This document shows positions 63,955 through 64,000 of a stretch of 64,000 nt of DNA, one piece after another (the stretch's first letter is position 1; every line of letters starts with the position of its first letter). The notes below the pieces were generated by a model that made no database searches, was not told the origin of the DNA, and was given only the letters and a program-made list of their open reading frames with translations. A program made the translations under genes and the position numbers. The DNA is taken from contig NC_016630.1 in assembly GCF_000163895.2 (NCBI RefSeq), positions 558,001 through 622,000 on the forward strand, read 5' to 3'. The stretch is from Filifactor alocis ATCC 35896. Lineage in GTDB: Bacteria > Bacillota > Clostridia > Peptostreptococcales > Filifactoraceae.

Positions 63955-64000
63955 AATCAATTCTCCTCTCTCATCTATCAAACATACCGATCTAAACCGA

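Noticed and set aside
1..64000. T-box, riboswitch, tRNA, CRISPR, insertion sequence or phage signatures
   Set aside because: I read the intergenic regions for T-box and common riboswitch cores, clustered repeats, transposase motifs and terminal inverted repeats and saw none. A covariance-model search would be needed to exclude weak cases.

Overview
The window is a chromosome segment of a low-G+C anaerobic Firmicute, most likely a member of Clostridia close to the Peptostreptococcaceae. The evidence is the combination of a single-chain pyruvate:ferredoxin oxidoreductase, PolC, CodY, an HrcA/CIRCE heat-shock operon, a LexA/YneA-like SOS pair, a SCIFF ranthipeptide cassette and an AT-rich sequence with strong purine-rich ribosome-binding sites. 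I cannot name the species from sequence alone. I saw no insertion sequence, prophage, CRISPR array, tRNA or 16S/23S/5S rRNA gene. Gene density and base composition look uniform, so most of the window is core genome.

Layout from left to right. 1-7.3 kb: the tail of an arginase-like protein, uppP, nifJ, and the iscR-iscS-iscU iron-sulfur operon with a clear promoter and operator. 7.6-17 kb: yraN-comM-dprA, then topA, codY, rarA and pepD. 17.4-30.8 kb: truA, the apbE lipoprotein gene, a zapA-U32 peptidase-mutS2 block, nitroreductase, proC, a glutaredoxin-like gene with a CobD-like aminotransferase, a nucleoside kinase and lepB. 30.8-40.6 kb: a leftward growth operon pyrH-frr-orf67-uppS-cdsA-rseP-ispG-polC, running on towards lepB. 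It joins translation recycling, lipid and isoprenoid synthesis and replication; dxr, often found between cdsA and rseP, is not here. 40.7-47.5 kb: a nitrilase-family amidohydrolase, dcd, the SCIFF maturase and its precursor, an Orn/Lys/Arg decarboxylase, and pncB. 47.9-54.6 kb: murI-folC, ung, a DEAD-box helicase, RNase P RNA, and the divergent yneA-like/lexA pair. 54.6-64 kb: a MATE transporter, hrcA-grpE-dnaK-dnaJ, and a copper module copZ-copA-csoR.

The most unusual item is the SCIFF precursor at 43944-44225. Instead of one six-cysteine peptide of about 45 residues it encodes two complete SCIFF units fused in frame (141-bp period, 12 cysteines). It lies upstream of its radical SAM/SPASM maturase, with a terminator-like hairpin between the two genes. 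Other points worth attention are a CsoR-family repressor whose third metal ligand is Tyr and which has a cysteine-rich N-terminal extension, a His-to-Asp change in the PolC PHP domain, three identical LexA boxes between yneA and lexA, a perfect palindrome over the iscR -10 box, and an unrecognised 67-residue protein coupled to frr.

All homology calls come from reading the translations, without database searches. Start codons were chosen from ribosome-binding-site spacing and family N-termini, and several are shorter than the longest open frame.
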